DNA from: Zygnema cylindricum
Taxonomy: Eukaryota; Streptophyta; Zygnematophyceae; Zygnematales; Zygnemataceae
Direction: 5' to 3'
NCBI GenBank assembly: GCA_037447655.1
Contig: JBBHKE010003480.1
Span: 1-64,000 of the forward strand
Length of the DNA stretch: 64,000 nt
Part shown: positions 23,159 through 34,512 of the stretch, in pieces
Layout of the letters: every line of letters begins with the position of its first letter
How positions within the stretch are numbered: position 1 is the first letter of the stretch
Position numbers and translations under genes: made by a program
Notes under the pieces: generated by a model
Database searches by the model: none
Seen by the model: the letters and a program-made list of their open reading frames with translations, nothing else
Told to the model about the DNA's origin: nothing

Positions 23159-23720
23159 TTACTCAAGATTTTTAGTCGTGTCTGATTTAGGAAAAACATC
23201 AATGTTATTGTTTTCTCCCCCCCATTCATCAATAACTACCCCAGTTACTAATAACAAAAAAGCATGATTTGTTTTATTTTTTATATGTTTTTCAAATTGT
23301 TTAGCAAAAATCAAATCTTCCACTCCCAATTTGGATATGTTATTTATATGATTTTTATGCAATTTCTTCGAAGGTAATGCTTGGAAAACCTTCAAGACGT
23401 TGTCAAACTTCGCTCTCAAGGTGTTAACTTCCAATTAAATTGAGGGTTATATTATGATAACCAAGGTTTTCCTAGTATTAGCTCCTCACTAACCAAATTC
23501 ATTATTTCACATACAACTTTCATTTTATGACCTTGGATATCAACTTCTATTGTGTCATTTTGTAGATATAATGTGGACTTATTACCATTTGCCACCTGAA
23601 CATGCAAAGGTTGTTCCTTTATGACTGTAGAAATTTTATTTTCCTCTATAAACTTATGTAAACAAAATTATGTGTAACGCCTAAATCTACCATATCTCTC
23701 AATGGTTTCCCTTCCACCAA
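23159..23720 (-). pseudogene. Distal protease remnant
   Basis: The frame 23159-23434 (91 residues) matches the C-terminal part and linker of the proximal protease (for example ALPSKKLHKNHIN in both). The catalytic half upstream, to about 23,720, is recognisable only across several frameshifts. Confidence 0.7.
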
Positions 23721-23790
23721 AGACTCGAATCTGATCAAACTGTGTTTGGTGTCATCGTTGCTTAACTGTCCTAACATAGGTCTGAAGGAT

Positions 23791-23896
23791 TTTTAAAACT
23801 ATGGAGTCTAGTTAGCATGATAATGAATTCAGCCATCCTAGCTTTTTAAAACTATGGAGTCTAGTTAGCATGATAATGAATTCAGCCATCCTAGCT
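23791..23896. repeat. 53-bp tandem duplication
   Basis: Two adjacent copies of a 53-bp unit begin TTTTAAAACTATGGAGTC (23791 and 23844) inside decayed gag/protease sequence of Gyp1. Confidence 0.92.
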
Positions 23897-23939
23897 TTTG
23901 CATTCATTAGCTTGCCCTCCAGAGGTAACCCCTTAACCT

Positions 23940-24454
23940 CTGGATCTGGTCGACTCAACTGAGGACTTTCACCTAGTCCTTTCTATTTCCCGACTCCTGG
24001 GCTTCCTTCTCAGCTAGGTATAATTCAATATCTTTCTGAAGACCTTCATTGACATCAACTATTATAAGAGATCCGTTATCTGTACAGTCCTTAGCGTAAC
24101 GATCTGGACCTCCGCATTTAAAACATGTGACTTTCTTTTTCGGTTTTGTGCACTCTCTATTGAAATACCCTCCTCTCCACAGTTATAACAATTTTTTTTT
24201 TCAATTTGCACACTCAAATGCCCTATGACCTATTTTTTGACAGATAGTGCATGTGGGAATGCTAAGATTGGGTTTCTGAGCATTAATACTTGGTTTAGGA
24301 CTCTTTATGTATCCCCGTCATTTGTGAAATTTGTTTCTTCGATTAACACTCTGTCCACCTCTCTGATTACCCCTGAAGATGTTATGCCTATTCACGAGAC
24401 CCGCATTCAGACCCTCTTCCACAAATTCCTCCTCATCCCACTCTGATACTTCAT
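23940..24454 (-). pseudogene. Distal gag zinc-knuckle region
   Basis: Two CX2CX4HX4C zinc knuckles are readable across frameshifts on the minus strand: CTICQKIGHRAFEC near 24,230 and CFKCGGPDRYAKDC near 24,110. They belong to a nucleocapsid-type gag C-terminus and match the proximal copy. Confidence 0.7.
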
Positions 24455-24961
24455 TCAAATTACTCGGTGTGATCGAGTTTCCCCATTAAACCCCAACTGA
24501 TCCTCTAATTCCAATGACTTATCATGTATTTCTTTCAAATAATTACGATCATAATTTCTAGATTCCAAATAATACTCTATATGAAAAATTGAAGCATCTA
24601 ACTCATCAATCTTCATACTATTAAAGGATGGTGCCTCACTAATAGACAATTTCATATCTCTTATATTCTTAGATCTAACGTGATCATCATCCCTAAAACT
24701 GGCATTTGTCTTACTACTCTCAACCTTTTGTTCACTAAGATCATACTTTGTGTGAATTAAATTAATTTGCTCATAAAATTTCTGCTTTGAAACATTCATA
24801 TTTTCCTTAACATCTTTCAATTCACTCATCAATTCAAAAATTGTTTCATCCACAACAGCAGCATGATAACTAGATCTTTTGACAAATTTCACACTACGTT
24901 TCTTCAACACATTCAAGGCATTTTCCATTTCACGTTTCCATGCAAAATTTGCCATTATCAC
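24455..24961 (-). pseudogene. Gyp1 gag N-terminal region
   Basis: A 168-residue open frame begins about 770 bp inside the primer-binding site, as expected for gag. It is charged and partly helical (MSELKDVKENMNVSKQKFYEQ...), suggesting a coiled coil, and contains DQLGFNGETRSH before a stop. No capsid-core motif can be named. The frame is lost before the zinc knuckles. Confidence 0.55.
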
Positions 24962-25718
24962 ACAATGAAATCAAGCAATAAAAAAAAAGGTAGAATATAA
25001 TTATCCAAAAGAGTTTGAAGCAGATTTGAAGTCCTCAGATTTCTCCAATCCAAGACTTCTTTCCTTTAACAAATCTTTTGAAAGATATCAAAATCTGAAA
25101 AATCAAATAAACATTAAAAGTAAGTTTGTGAAAATTGAATTTTCCCAAACATTGAAATAGAAAGGTTAAAAGTTTCCCCACAAATTTTGCAACAGCAAAA
25201 TTAAAGGCTCTCAAAGGTAAAATTCAACCACAAATTTTGCAATAGCAAAATTGAAAGCAATCACAGGTAACAATTTAGGGTTTGAAAAGTTTTATGTTAT
25301 TTCTCGACTCCTTTGCTCTTGAAGAAGTAAAGTGCCCCACTTTTCTTCTCCACCATAAGCAAATTTTCCATTTCCCGGTACTCAGGATCTTTTACTCTGT
25401 AATCCTCACATCCTCACCCTTTATGGCTTCAAGCCCTCCCTCTACAAATGAATCATTGCTAGGAGAAGGCAAGTTTGTTTGGCCTCTAGGTAATTGGAGT
25501 GAGCTTCAGCCGTGGCTACACTGCCCACCCTGCCTGAGTCCTTAGGACTTAAGCACGCACCACATCTAACCAGCGGCCGCTGGCAGTGTAGTCACCTAGT
25601 TTCCCTCCAAACCCCTACCACTTCACATTGTGGTTTCACCGACACAGGTGAAAGCACCCTCACCGGTCACGGCAGTCGATTTTCGGGTGAGCAAACTTCT
25701 CTTTGGTTTCTAACCAAA
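24962..25718 (-). other. Gyp1 untranslated leader
   Basis: Sequence between primer-binding site and gag shows no domain. ACAAATTTTGCAATAGCAAA-type motifs occur twice (about 25180 and 25230). The short frames here are not considered genes. Confidence 0.5.
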
Positions 25719-25730
25719 GCTCTGATACCA
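25719..25730 (-). other. Gyp1 primer-binding site, tRNA-iMet 3' end
   Basis: On the minus strand TGGTATCAGAGC lies two bases inside the 5' LTR. It is complementary to the 3' terminal 12 nt (with CCA) of plant initiator methionine tRNA, the commonest primer of plant LTR retrotransposons. Confidence 0.9.
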
Positions 25731-25732
25731 TA

Positions 25733-26706
25733 TGTAATAAGATCTCCTACCTCTCAAAAAATCCCATAACCACAACCAATTTCATCCACACATTCCACAC
25801 ATTGGAAAATACACATCCACATTAAAAAGCACTCACATAAAGATAAACTTTAAATTAGAAGTAGCTTCTTTCCACATAACATTAGCTTGGTCTCTTGCCC
25901 TCGTGGGTGAACCCTTCTTTTTAAAGTATTTTCCACTACTCTCCACTGTTAGTAATTATATCTCTTAACTACTAAAACACAACTTAGTTTGTAAGTGATT
26001 TAAGTGCAAAAATGCCATTGCTTTAATTTGGTTTTAATCGCTCAAGACCAAGATCAGTCAGAATTTCCCAAACTTTTACAAAGGAAAAGATGTCTACTCT
26101 TTTCTTAGACTTCACTATTTATCGATCATCGCCATGGGCTCGCGAGGCCTGAGTCAACGCTCCGTTGAACAGGTTTTACTTGGGCGAATCATTGATTAGC
26201 AAGGACTCAGACTGACCAATGCAAAAACGTGCGAAATCTCTTACTAACTACGTAACATATCTGACCAATCAAACGCTACGTTTCACTACGTAACATTTAT
26301 GTGCAAAAGTGCGCGTCAAACGAAACGCTACTTCGCACGAACGTGCGTCACAAATTTCGCACGCGAAACTTCATACGAAATTCCATAAAGTGAAAGTGAC
26401 GTTTCGTTCTAAAAATTGTACGAAACGAACCATCGTGCGTACCTAACGAAATATTGATTTCGTTTGGTACTTTATAAACGTACGCCTTAAATTCCGCGGC
26501 TAGTTTGACCCTTAACTCGTAACAATGAACACCCATTCGTTATTTTGACCTCGCGTTGTCGCCTAAATACACTAATCACTATATCTTTTAAAATACAACC
26601 CCAAATCGTGCGATTCTTTCGCGAACGTCTATCAAATTCAAAACTCTATATTCGTAAGACTTAAATACCCATTTACGAACAAGTTTGATCCATTATTACC
26701 GTTACA
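25733..26706 (-). repeat. Gyp1 5' LTR, shared with Gyp2
   Basis: This 974-bp LTR borders the primer-binding site on its left and a polypurine tract plus integrase of another copy on its right. It serves at once as 5' LTR of Gyp1 and 3' LTR of Gyp2. That is the arrangement left by recombination between tandem or overlapping copies. Confidence 0.88.
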
Positions 26707-27945
26707 TCACCCCTCCTTATATTTAACTGACCTTAGTTAAAACACATTTAATTCTCAAGACGGGACTTCTATATTATTATCCCTCCAATACCTTTGTAAA
26801 AACTCCGAACTTTTATCTTCTAAAGTTAACTCATATTCTGGCCTTGCTAGATAATGCACTTGCCAGAATATATTATTGCCGACCTTAAACCGTTGACCAA
26901 CCCAATCTATTACCCATCTGTGGACCTCAAGTTCTATAATTATTGAAGAATCCAATTCCAATTCTCTTTCAGTTGGCCGAAGATTTGGTACTTTCAATTG
27001 ACTGATGTGTATAACTGGATGAACTTTTGTTGAAGGCGAAAAGTCCAATTTGGTAGCAACTGACGATATCATCTCGATTACAGTAAATGGTCTAATGGGC
27101 TTATGAGCAAATTTCCCCGTAGGATCTGATTGTCCCTTGATCTTACACTTGTAATGAGTTTTAGAAAGCCAAACTTTGTCACCCGTGCATACCACGGAAT
27201 CACCCCGTTTGCGGTTAGCATTTAACTCTTGCTTCCTTTATGCTTCCACTAATGCATCCTGTACTGTTTTTCAAACTTTTTGAATGTATTCCCAAAACTT
27301 TGTTCCAAAACTTCTACTCTATTGAGTGACCCCTGTTATTAAGTCTAATGCTTTTCTGGGTTGGTATCCATATGCAACTTCAAACCGTGAGAATCGTGTA
27401 CAAGCATGTTTACATGAATTGTATGCAAATAAAATTAATGGCAGTTTAGATTCCCATGTGTTATGAACTCCACTGCAAACAGTCTTAAGTATTTCCTCCA
27501 TTGTACAGTTTATCCTTTCTGTCTGTCCATATGTTTGAGGATGATAAGAGGTACTCATTTTTAATTTAGTGCCTAAATTGTGCTGCAATTCTTTCCAAAA
27601 TAAGGACATAAATTTGGAATCCCTATCAGTGAATATAGTCAGAGGGACTCCATGATGTCTGACCACGCTGTGAAAAGATAACTTTGCAATATCCACAACT
27701 GAATGAGTAGTTTTACAAGGGATAAAAATTGTCATTTTATTGAACCTATCCACTACGAGTATGATATTGTCGTTTATTCTATATGTAGCTGGCAATCTGA
27801 CAATAAAATCCATACTGACAGATTCCCATGGTCTTTCGGGGATGTCTAAAAGTTTTAAGCGACCTCTAAGTATCTGGTTACTAGGTTTACTCTGTTAGCA
27901 AGGGACACAACTTTCTACGTGTTTTGTCACCTCCTTTGCCATCTA
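26707..27945 (-). pseudogene. Gyp2, 3' part of a second gypsy copy (integrase)
   Basis: It contains two long minus-strand frames. The frame 27319-27813 is an integrase core with all three expected acidic residues visible: Asp in MDFIVRLP, Asp in FTDRDSKF and Glu in YHPQTYGQTER. The frame 26755-27195 is the C-terminal region (GDKVWLSKTHYKCKIKGQ, then a chromodomain-like ARPEYELTLEDKS). The core frame starts only where the core begins, and upstream integrase sequence is broken near 27,830. At about 27945 the sequence passes abruptly into copia Cop2. This is the best preserved integrase in the window. Confidence 0.82.
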
Positions 27946-28009
27946 GCTATCTAGATAAGCTTCTTGTGAGTTGCCTACTTTGAGGACCAATGGAAGTCTC
28001 AGAGTTTCA

Positions 28010-28024
28010 AGTTATGGGCCCACC
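28010..28024 (+). other. Cop2 primer-binding site, half-tRNA type
   Basis: AGTTATGGGCCCACC adjoins the LTR end. It is complementary, with one mismatch, to the anticodon-arm region of plant initiator Met tRNA (GGTGGGCCCATAACC). The same site is perfect in Cop3 and Cop8. Confidence 0.75.
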
Positions 28025-28826
28025 ATCTAGGGTGCCTATGTTTGATGGAACACGCTTCACTTATTGAGAGTTTACGATGGAGGGATTGCTTTTCGAAAAG
28101 CACTCCTAGGGAATTGTTTCTGGACAAGTGAGGTGTCAGCCACCGGGCTTTGGTGGAATTCACTATGGAGATTCATCTGGGGCTTCCCAGAAAACCAACC
28201 AGATTTCAGATGCAACGGAAGGTGAAGGGAAAATCATTGCCATGGAAAGGGGAAAAGGGGAGAAGGGAAAAGGAACACCGATGGTGAGGGGAGCTAGGCT
28301 CTCGGCTACAGTTCCACTTGTAGGGGTTATAAATGAACAAAAAACTGAAAAAAATGTTAGAAATATTTGGGAATATGAAAACACTATAGCAAAACATCTC
28401 ATACTTAGATATGTGTCTAAGTCCATAGCTCTCACTCTTTTAAATCTATCCAAGTCTTTGGAAATATGGGAAACACTAATTCAGATTTATAAGAGTGAGA
28501 CTATAGAGAGGCAGCAGTTAGTAAAACATGAAATAGCGGCCTATGTTTATAAACGCAGTAGCATGATAAAGTTTTGCAATGATATTGCTACGTTATATGT
28601 TGAGCTTGCTAGTGCAGGATATGTAGAATCTGAGGAGAGAAAGATTCACACACTAATTATGAAACTCCCGGATGAGTACGAAAACATAATTAACCATATG
28701 CAAGAAATGGATGGCTCCTCATGGACTTGGAGCACTACCATGGGGATAATTCTTGTGAGGGAAAACACTTTGGAGCTTCGTAGGGGAAGTGACAGGGTAA
28801 ATGCACTAACAGCTGGTGGTAACTAG
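28025..28826 (+). pseudogene. Cop2 gag (copia-type)
   Basis: Gag starts upstream in the LTR in related copies; here the first part is shifted. The main frame is open from 28128 to 28826. It contains WEYENTIAKHLILRYVSKSI and the stretch LMKLPDEYENII-like (IMKLPDEYENIINHMQEMDG), typical of the gag-polypeptide (UBN2) family of plant copia elements. A TAG at 28824 interrupts the frame; the same frame resumes into the zinc-knuckle segment. About 70% similar by eye to gag of Cop8. Confidence 0.75.
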
Positions 28827-28937
28827 CAGAAGCGTGATGAGAAGATCGACGGTGATGAGCGGAAGCGTGATGAGAGGAAGAAAGACAAAGGTAAACCTTA
28901 TCGAAACTTTAGTGGAAAGAGAGGGAGAGGAAAAGAA

Positions 28938-29990
28938 ATGGGAGCTTTGAAAAAGGGGGTTTGCTTCTTTTGTAGGGAACTGGGTCATTATATGGAGGAA
29001 TGCCCTTGTTTGGAAGAACTTAGAAGTTGGAATGTGGATGAGGAGGAAGCAGGGGAAGAGGAGGAAAAAGTGGAAGAGGAGAAAGAGGATGAAGTTTTTT
29101 TGGAGCTTCTCCGTATCGGTAGTATGGGGAAGAGAAAAAAGTACACGGAAATTCCATGAAAGCAACAGTGTGATTTTGGAGGTATAAGGGAAGTAAAGGG
29201 AACGATGGTACTTGAGGGAGTTAGACATGATGAGGATGTGAAAGAGTGTACAAAGTGTGACTTAGAAATGAAAAAGTCAGATCTAAGATCCATAATTGAA
29301 AAAGGGAAAAATAAAAATAATGAGGATAATTTTATAGATATTTTGGAAACAGAAAACTGGTCGGAAAGGTAAACTTCAACGGATTCCGAGGAAAGGGGAG
29401 AAGTAAATCTAAAGAGGGTTTTAAAGGATAGGGGAGAAAGGGAATGTTTAATGAAACGTCTAGGGGAGGAGAAATATTTATTGGGAATAAAATTAGAAAG
29501 TGATAGTGGAAAGAATTCCATGGGAGAGAGTGAGGAAAGTTTAGAAAATGGGGTGAGTATCATGGATAAAAATATGAGTACGGAAAATGTAGTTTTTATG
29601 AGGAACTTAGTGGGGACTCGTGGGTTTTGGGAAAATTTGGGGGAAGGTGGATTCGACATCACTACTTGGTGTGATGTCACTTATGAAGATATGCCTGTAA
29701 AAGGGTTTGCATCTTGGTATGTGTTGCAGATTGGGGATGGGGCTGGCTGTTTGAACTGCAAGCGGGAAAATGGATTTTGCTCGGATGAAAAATGGATGAG
29801 GTGGAAAAAATCCTTGCTCGAAGTGCTCGAATTTATAAAAAGTGACATGCAAAATAAAATGTGTGATCAAATGTTTATTTCAGCTCATTTAATACACTTC
29901 TTTAAACACAAGGGATTTCACTTAAAGTTTTATAAGAGAAAAAGGAAAAAGAAAAGAAAGACGGGGGGGAGAGACTTTGTTTTGTTGTGA
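28938..29990 (+). pseudogene. Cop2 zinc knuckle plus RT/RNase H remnant
   Basis: The frame 28938-29159 has the zinc knuckle CFFCRELGHYMEEC. After stops, frame 29451-29990 reads EEKYLLGIKLESDS, which aligns with the reverse transcriptase end of Cop7 (RYILGIQVERDRD), then GGFDITTWCDVTYED, aligning with the start of copia RNase H (NTDITTWSDAKYGD). Protease, integrase and the YVDD polymerase core are absent. The homologous region of Cop8 is one uninterrupted frame. Confidence 0.72.
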
Positions 29991-30041
29991 TGTTTTGTTT
30001 GATGAGAGTTGAGAGAAATGTAGACTAGAAAATATGGGGAG

Positions 30042-30342
30042 TGTTAAAATTTGGGAATTTTCTAGGTCTGAATTTATTTTATTGTTTTGTCAGATGGTCT
30101 GTCTAAGTCATCCATACTTGTCGTAGTCACTGGAAGACTGAGATAGCCATGGCTGCCTAAATTGCAAAGGAGACAGGTAGGAGGGGAGCTGCCTAATTAG
30201 CCAAGGAGACAGGATGGAGAGGAGTATGTCTAGGCGTTACCAAAAGGTAGCCGGATGGACCAGGAATTGATCCTGGTACATCCGGCCTACGACCATACAG
30301 ATATGGTTTCCCACCTTATCCGCTTGATGTAGAGGTGTTCGA
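30042..30342 (+). repeat. Cop2 3' LTR, first part
   Basis: It starts TGTTAAAATTTGGG right after a polypurine tract (ATATGGGGAG, 30032-30041). At 30251-30285 it carries a hairpin with outer stem CCGGATG/CATCCGG and inner stem CCAGG/CCTGG. It is interrupted by Cop3 at the duplication TTCGA (30338-30342) and resumes at 35465. Confidence 0.85.
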
Positions 30343-31400
30343 TGTAGAAATTAATGGTCTTTTTAAAGTATTTTCTAGGTCAGAATAGAAATATTGAAAG
30401 AAGCCGAGGCAGTCTACCTCTAACTTCTCTCTCCAAACTCTCTAACTTGTCGCAGTCACTAAGAAATTGGAGAGGAAGTTAGAGCCATGGCTACCTAGGC
30501 TATCCAGAGGTTTACGAGTTATAAATATTAGTAGGGGTTTATTTACTAAAATTATATGTGACAGCTCCAGGATTTGATCCTGGAACCTGTCAGCCGGTAA
30601 ACAGTCAGTAGCCGGTAACTTTAACCGTTAAGTCTAGAGATAGTGTTACGTAATGTAGGGTTTGATAATTAATTAAACATTAACACGTAGGATAGTTCAT
30701 TTAACTGAAATAGTTTTACGGGAGACATAGATCCAATAATGTAAAAGTACGGATTACGGTACGGATAAAAAACGAATACCGCGCATTTTTTTCTTTAGCG
30801 AAACGAATACCGCGCATGTATTTATTACGGCTACGATTAAATGTGAATTTAATCGGACGGCCGAAATTAAACGTCGAGATCGCGAAAGAGAATTTCGGCG
30901 GTTTTTTATCATCGCCACATTGGATGACACGTGGGGGACTAACATTGGATCGCGGCATCTCTGAGGATTAAGGGAGCGAATCCGCATATACCACGTGTCG
31001 ACATTTAGGGCATGTCGTAAAATGTTCGTACAGAAAGTACACCAGCAGCTGTACTTTTGTGTACGGAGGAGTAATCTGATTGGCTCCGTACATCAGTAGA
31101 TAGAGTCTGTGAGAGAGATAGGACTTAGAAAAATTAGGAGATAGGACCCTCTCTCCCAGAGAGCTTCTGTACAAAAGGTGAACTTTGACCCTCCATAACT
31201 TACTGCTCAGCGCAGCAAATTTAGAGATTCTTTTTGCTATCGACTCAGGGGAGTCATGCCTTCACAGGGGTGAAGTTGGTCAGAGTAATTGTCTGCCAGG
31301 GTGGCAGTTGTTCTTGCTGAAACACAAAGGGGTCAGGGTTATCCTTAAGGCTTCTTGGAAGCTGTCCACTTTGAGGACTTATGGAAGTCTCAGAGTTTCA
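30343..31400 (+). repeat. Cop3 5' LTR
   Basis: This 1058-bp LTR starts TGTAGAAATTAATGG and ends GTCTCAGAGTTTCA. Near 30559-30592 it holds the tRNA-half-like hairpin with outer stem TGACAG/CTGTCA. The usual TATAAAA position reads TACAAAA near 31170, so promoter function may be weakened. Its last 20 bp contain the gag start ATG (31381). Confidence 0.88.
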
Positions 31401-32345
31401 GGTTATGGGCCCACCCTCTAGGGTACCAATCTTTAATGGAACTGGCTTCATATATGGGAAAGTATGATGATAGGAGCTCTATGCGAAAAAAGGTTTTGTG
31501 GGATAGTGAGTGGACGATTGGATGTCTATCAAGTCTTGGAATTCCTCCAGGGTTTGAAGGAAGCAAATTCACAAAGAAAGCAGGTCCATCTTCAACGGAG
31601 GAGACAAAGTAAAGAGAGGTGGTGGACAAAGGAGCGTAGAAAGAGACGACCACACCAATAGCAACTGGTTCAGCATTCATGTCACCTATTTTGAGGAACG
31701 AGGAGAATGATACTCAAACCTGGGATTTCAACAATATGCCGGCAAAGCACTTCATCCTACGCCATCTTACTGAAAGACTTGCATGTCCTCATTTGTAGGT
31801 AGAAAGGGCATTCGATCTTTGGATGGCTCTCATAGAGATGTACTGAAGTGGTACGATTAGCAACAACAGTTGGCTGATCAGAAAGTGAAGGAGTATGTAT
31901 ACAAAGGGGGGAAGATGTTGGATTTTTGCAATGAGCTTGCTACACCTTTTATGGAGCTAGAGAGTGCGGGAAAATATTTTAGTGAAAAAGAACAGATTAA
32001 CTGTTTACTGATGAAGTTACCCGATGAGTTTGAGAATATAGTCAACCGTGTGCAGGACTTGCCGGACTCAAGGTGGATATGGAACTCAGTGGTAGGAATG
32101 ATTCTCGTTCGGGAGAATACGATTGAGATCCGAAGGGGAGGAAAGAGTGGCCAAGGCTAGGCAACTTCGACCGAAAAGAGGAACAAGGATTCCCGGAAAC
32201 TAGTCGGAAACTATGGGGGAAGGGAGCAGAAAAATCAGGCTGACGAGTTCGAGCCAAGGGCTCCCAAAGGTTTATGTCATTTTTGCAAGAAATCGAAACT
32301 ATATGGCAGAGTGCACTAAGCTAACCGAGCTTCGGTTAAAGGAGG
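31381..32345 (+). pseudogene. Cop3 gag
   Basis: It begins with an ATG in the LTR (MEVSEFQVMGPPSRVPIF...), crosses the primer-binding site and is then broken by stops and frameshifts. The frame 31870-32160 keeps the later gag segment (KLPDEFENIVNRVQDLP, then RENTIEIRRGGKSG). The zinc knuckle near 32,275 (CHFCKK...) is disrupted by a shift, unlike in Cop7. Confidence 0.72.
31401..31415 (+). other. Cop3 primer-binding site, half-tRNA type
   Basis: GGTTATGGGCCCACC directly follows the LTR. It is a perfect complement of 15 nt of the anticodon-arm region of plant initiator Met tRNA. Confidence 0.82.
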
Positions 32346-34512
32346 GGCAGACCGGTGGTACCTCGAGAGGAAAGAAAAAGGTCGTTGTGACACAGGTACA
32401 TGAGGCGGAATCCGAGGACGAGGACGATGAGCTCCTTTTGGATGAGGAGTTGGAGGCAAAAAACAAGGTCGAAATTCCACGAAGGCAGAAATGTGCTTAC
32501 GGTGGATTCAAAGGTGAAACAAGCTGGATTATAGATTCAGGTGCCTCCATGCACATGTGTAAGGATAGGCACCTGTTCACTAAGATAAGAAAGATTCCCA
32601 ACGTAGAGATAGAGTACGCGGATGGGAGGATAGTCACCACTACTCTTGTAGGATCGGTAGATCTGAAAGTGTTAGTAGAAGGAAAGACAACCATAGTAAC
32701 ATTCTCCGATGTATTGTTTATTCCGGAGCTGAAAAAAAACCTCATCTCTACATATGTATTAGATGATAAGGGTTTTTTTCTTAGCTCTAGGGAAGGAGTC
32801 TTTACTGCTAGTTTTGAGGAGGATGTCTATTTCATTGCTGAGAAAGGTTGCCATGGGATGTTTAGGCTGATTTTAAGTAATGAAACGAAGAAACTTTATT
32901 ATGCTGGTGTTCATGATATTATGATGTGGCATAAGAGGCTTGGGCATGTAAATCTAAATAAGTTAAAAGAGATGAAAAAGATGGGAGTGGTGGAAGGGAT
33001 TCAGTTTAGTGAGAGTGATAATATAACTGATTGTAGTGGATGTGCTCAAGGTAAAGCACACAGATTACCCTTTCCTAAAACAACCACCTATAAGGGAGAA
33101 AATATTCTAGATCTAGTACACACAGATATTTGGGGACCGGCTAAAGTGCCCCCACCGGGGGGGAAGAGATTTATGATGACTATCACTGATGATTGGTCTC
33201 GGTATTTCCAAGTGTATTTTTTGAAAAACAAGTCCGAAGCTCAGGATTGTTTTAGACAATATAAAGCATGGAGCGAAAAACTCCTTGGAACTCCAATCAA
33301 GAGAATAAAGAGTGACAATGGTGGAGAGTATACTTCTAACTAGTTTGAGGATTTTATGAGGGAAGATGGGGTCCAACACCAAAAGACAGTTCCTGAAAAC
33401 CCGGAACAAATGGGGTAGCTGAAAGGTTAAATAGAACACTAAGTGATAGTGCTAGAAGTATGTTGTCGGATAAGAAGATAGGAAAAAGGTTTTGGGCAGA
33501 AGTAATGAACTGTGCTAATTACTTCAAAAAAAGAGTTCTTACTTCAGCTATAAAAGATCAAACACCTTATGAGAGATGGACAGGCCGGAAACCAGACTTA
33601 TCTCACTTAAAGGTTTTCGGCAGTCAAGTATTTAGTCTAGATACAGATCAGTCTAATTGGAAGCTAGATCCTAAAGAAAAATCGGGAAACTTATTAAGAT
33701 ATGATGAGGATGTTAAAGGATATAGAGTTTATTATCTAAAAAGGGAAGATATAATCTTAGTAAAGCATCTAGTAGTTATGGATGAAGGAAAGTTTGTGGA
33801 TCCCTTCAAATATACAAAGTCAGCAAAAATCAGATTTGAGTCAGAAAATTCCGATGACTTTGAGCTTCCTAACTATCCACGTTTTAGAGAAGATGACTTT
33901 CTTGTAGGTACAAATCAGACAGAAAAAGACTTGGCTATGGAAACTCCAGTGACAACTCTACCCGAAGCACAAGACGTGGTAGAAATTGATTCGGAATCAA
34001 GGGATAGGGGAGAAGCCGAGATTGTTCAAAAGAATCCATGAGAACCATCTATTCCGGCCTCAGATTTTGAGGGGGGGAGGAGAAGTAGCAAAAGATTGCA
34101 AGAAAAACAGGTTAATAACAAGGTAACAAAACTATCTCATCAAGATGAACCTCAGACTTATGGAGAGGCGATGCCTTGTCCAGAAAGAAACCGGTGGAAG
34201 ACAGCCATCAATGAGGAGATGGCCTCAATTATGGCAGCCGATACTTGGGAGCTGGTGGATTGTCCACCTAACCGAAAACCAATCGGTTGTAAGTGGGTTT
34301 TTAAATTGAAACTGAACCCTGATAACACAATCGAGCGCTACAAGGCCAGATTAGTGGCAAAGGGATTTACACAAAAGGAGGGAATTGACTACGAGGAAAC
34401 CTTTGCCCCGCTCGTCAGATTTCCCTCCGTCCGCATACTTGTCAGTTTGGCAGCAGCGGAAGACATAGAAGTGCACCAGATGGACATCAAAACAACCTTT
34501 TTGCATGGAGAA
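32346..34512 (+). pseudogene. Cop3 pol: protease, integrase, partial RT
   Basis: The frame 32213-33343 carries the protease site WIIDSGASMHMC (Asp at 32534), then a pre-integrase zinc segment MWHKRLGHVNLNKL with CSGCAQGKAH, then integrase with HTDIWGPAK (first Asp) and IKSDNGGEYTSN (second Asp). A TAG at 33341 and a shift near 33400 break it before the third acidic residue. The frame 33460-34041 holds the integrase end (GKRFWAEVMNCANYF, HLKVFGSQVF). The frame 34096-34521 holds the first third of reverse transcriptase (CKWVFKLKLNPDNTIERYKA, YEETFAPLVRF). The YVDD core is missing through the deletion at 34512. Confidence 0.88.

Larger units (their letters stand above)
16733..26706 (-). mobile_element. 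Gyp1, Ty3/gypsy LTR retrotransposon, decayed and rearranged
   Basis: Two direct LTRs of 965 and 974 bp (16733-17697, 25733-26706) start TGTAATA and end TTACA on the plus strand. An initiator-Met primer-binding site borders the right LTR and a polypurine tract the left one, so the element reads on the minus strand. Domain order protease, reverse transcriptase, RNase H, integrase in the proximal half is the gypsy order. The interior holds two overlapping series of gag-pol pieces joined near 22,170. No target duplication could be assigned because the right LTR is followed by the interior of another copy. Many stops and frameshifts make it inactive. Confidence 0.9.

Noticed and set aside
25282-25769. 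Two overlapping plus-strand frames in the Gyp1 leader
   Set aside because: They lie antisense to the untranslated leader between the primer-binding site and gag and show no domain.
28988-29680. 230-codon minus-strand Ser/Phe-rich frame
   Set aside because: Antisense of the purine-rich zinc-knuckle/RNase H region of Cop2. A similar antisense frame exists in Cop8 (45493-46020).
32497-32745. Minus-strand frame opposite the Cop3 protease
   Set aside because: Shadow of a clear copia pol frame.
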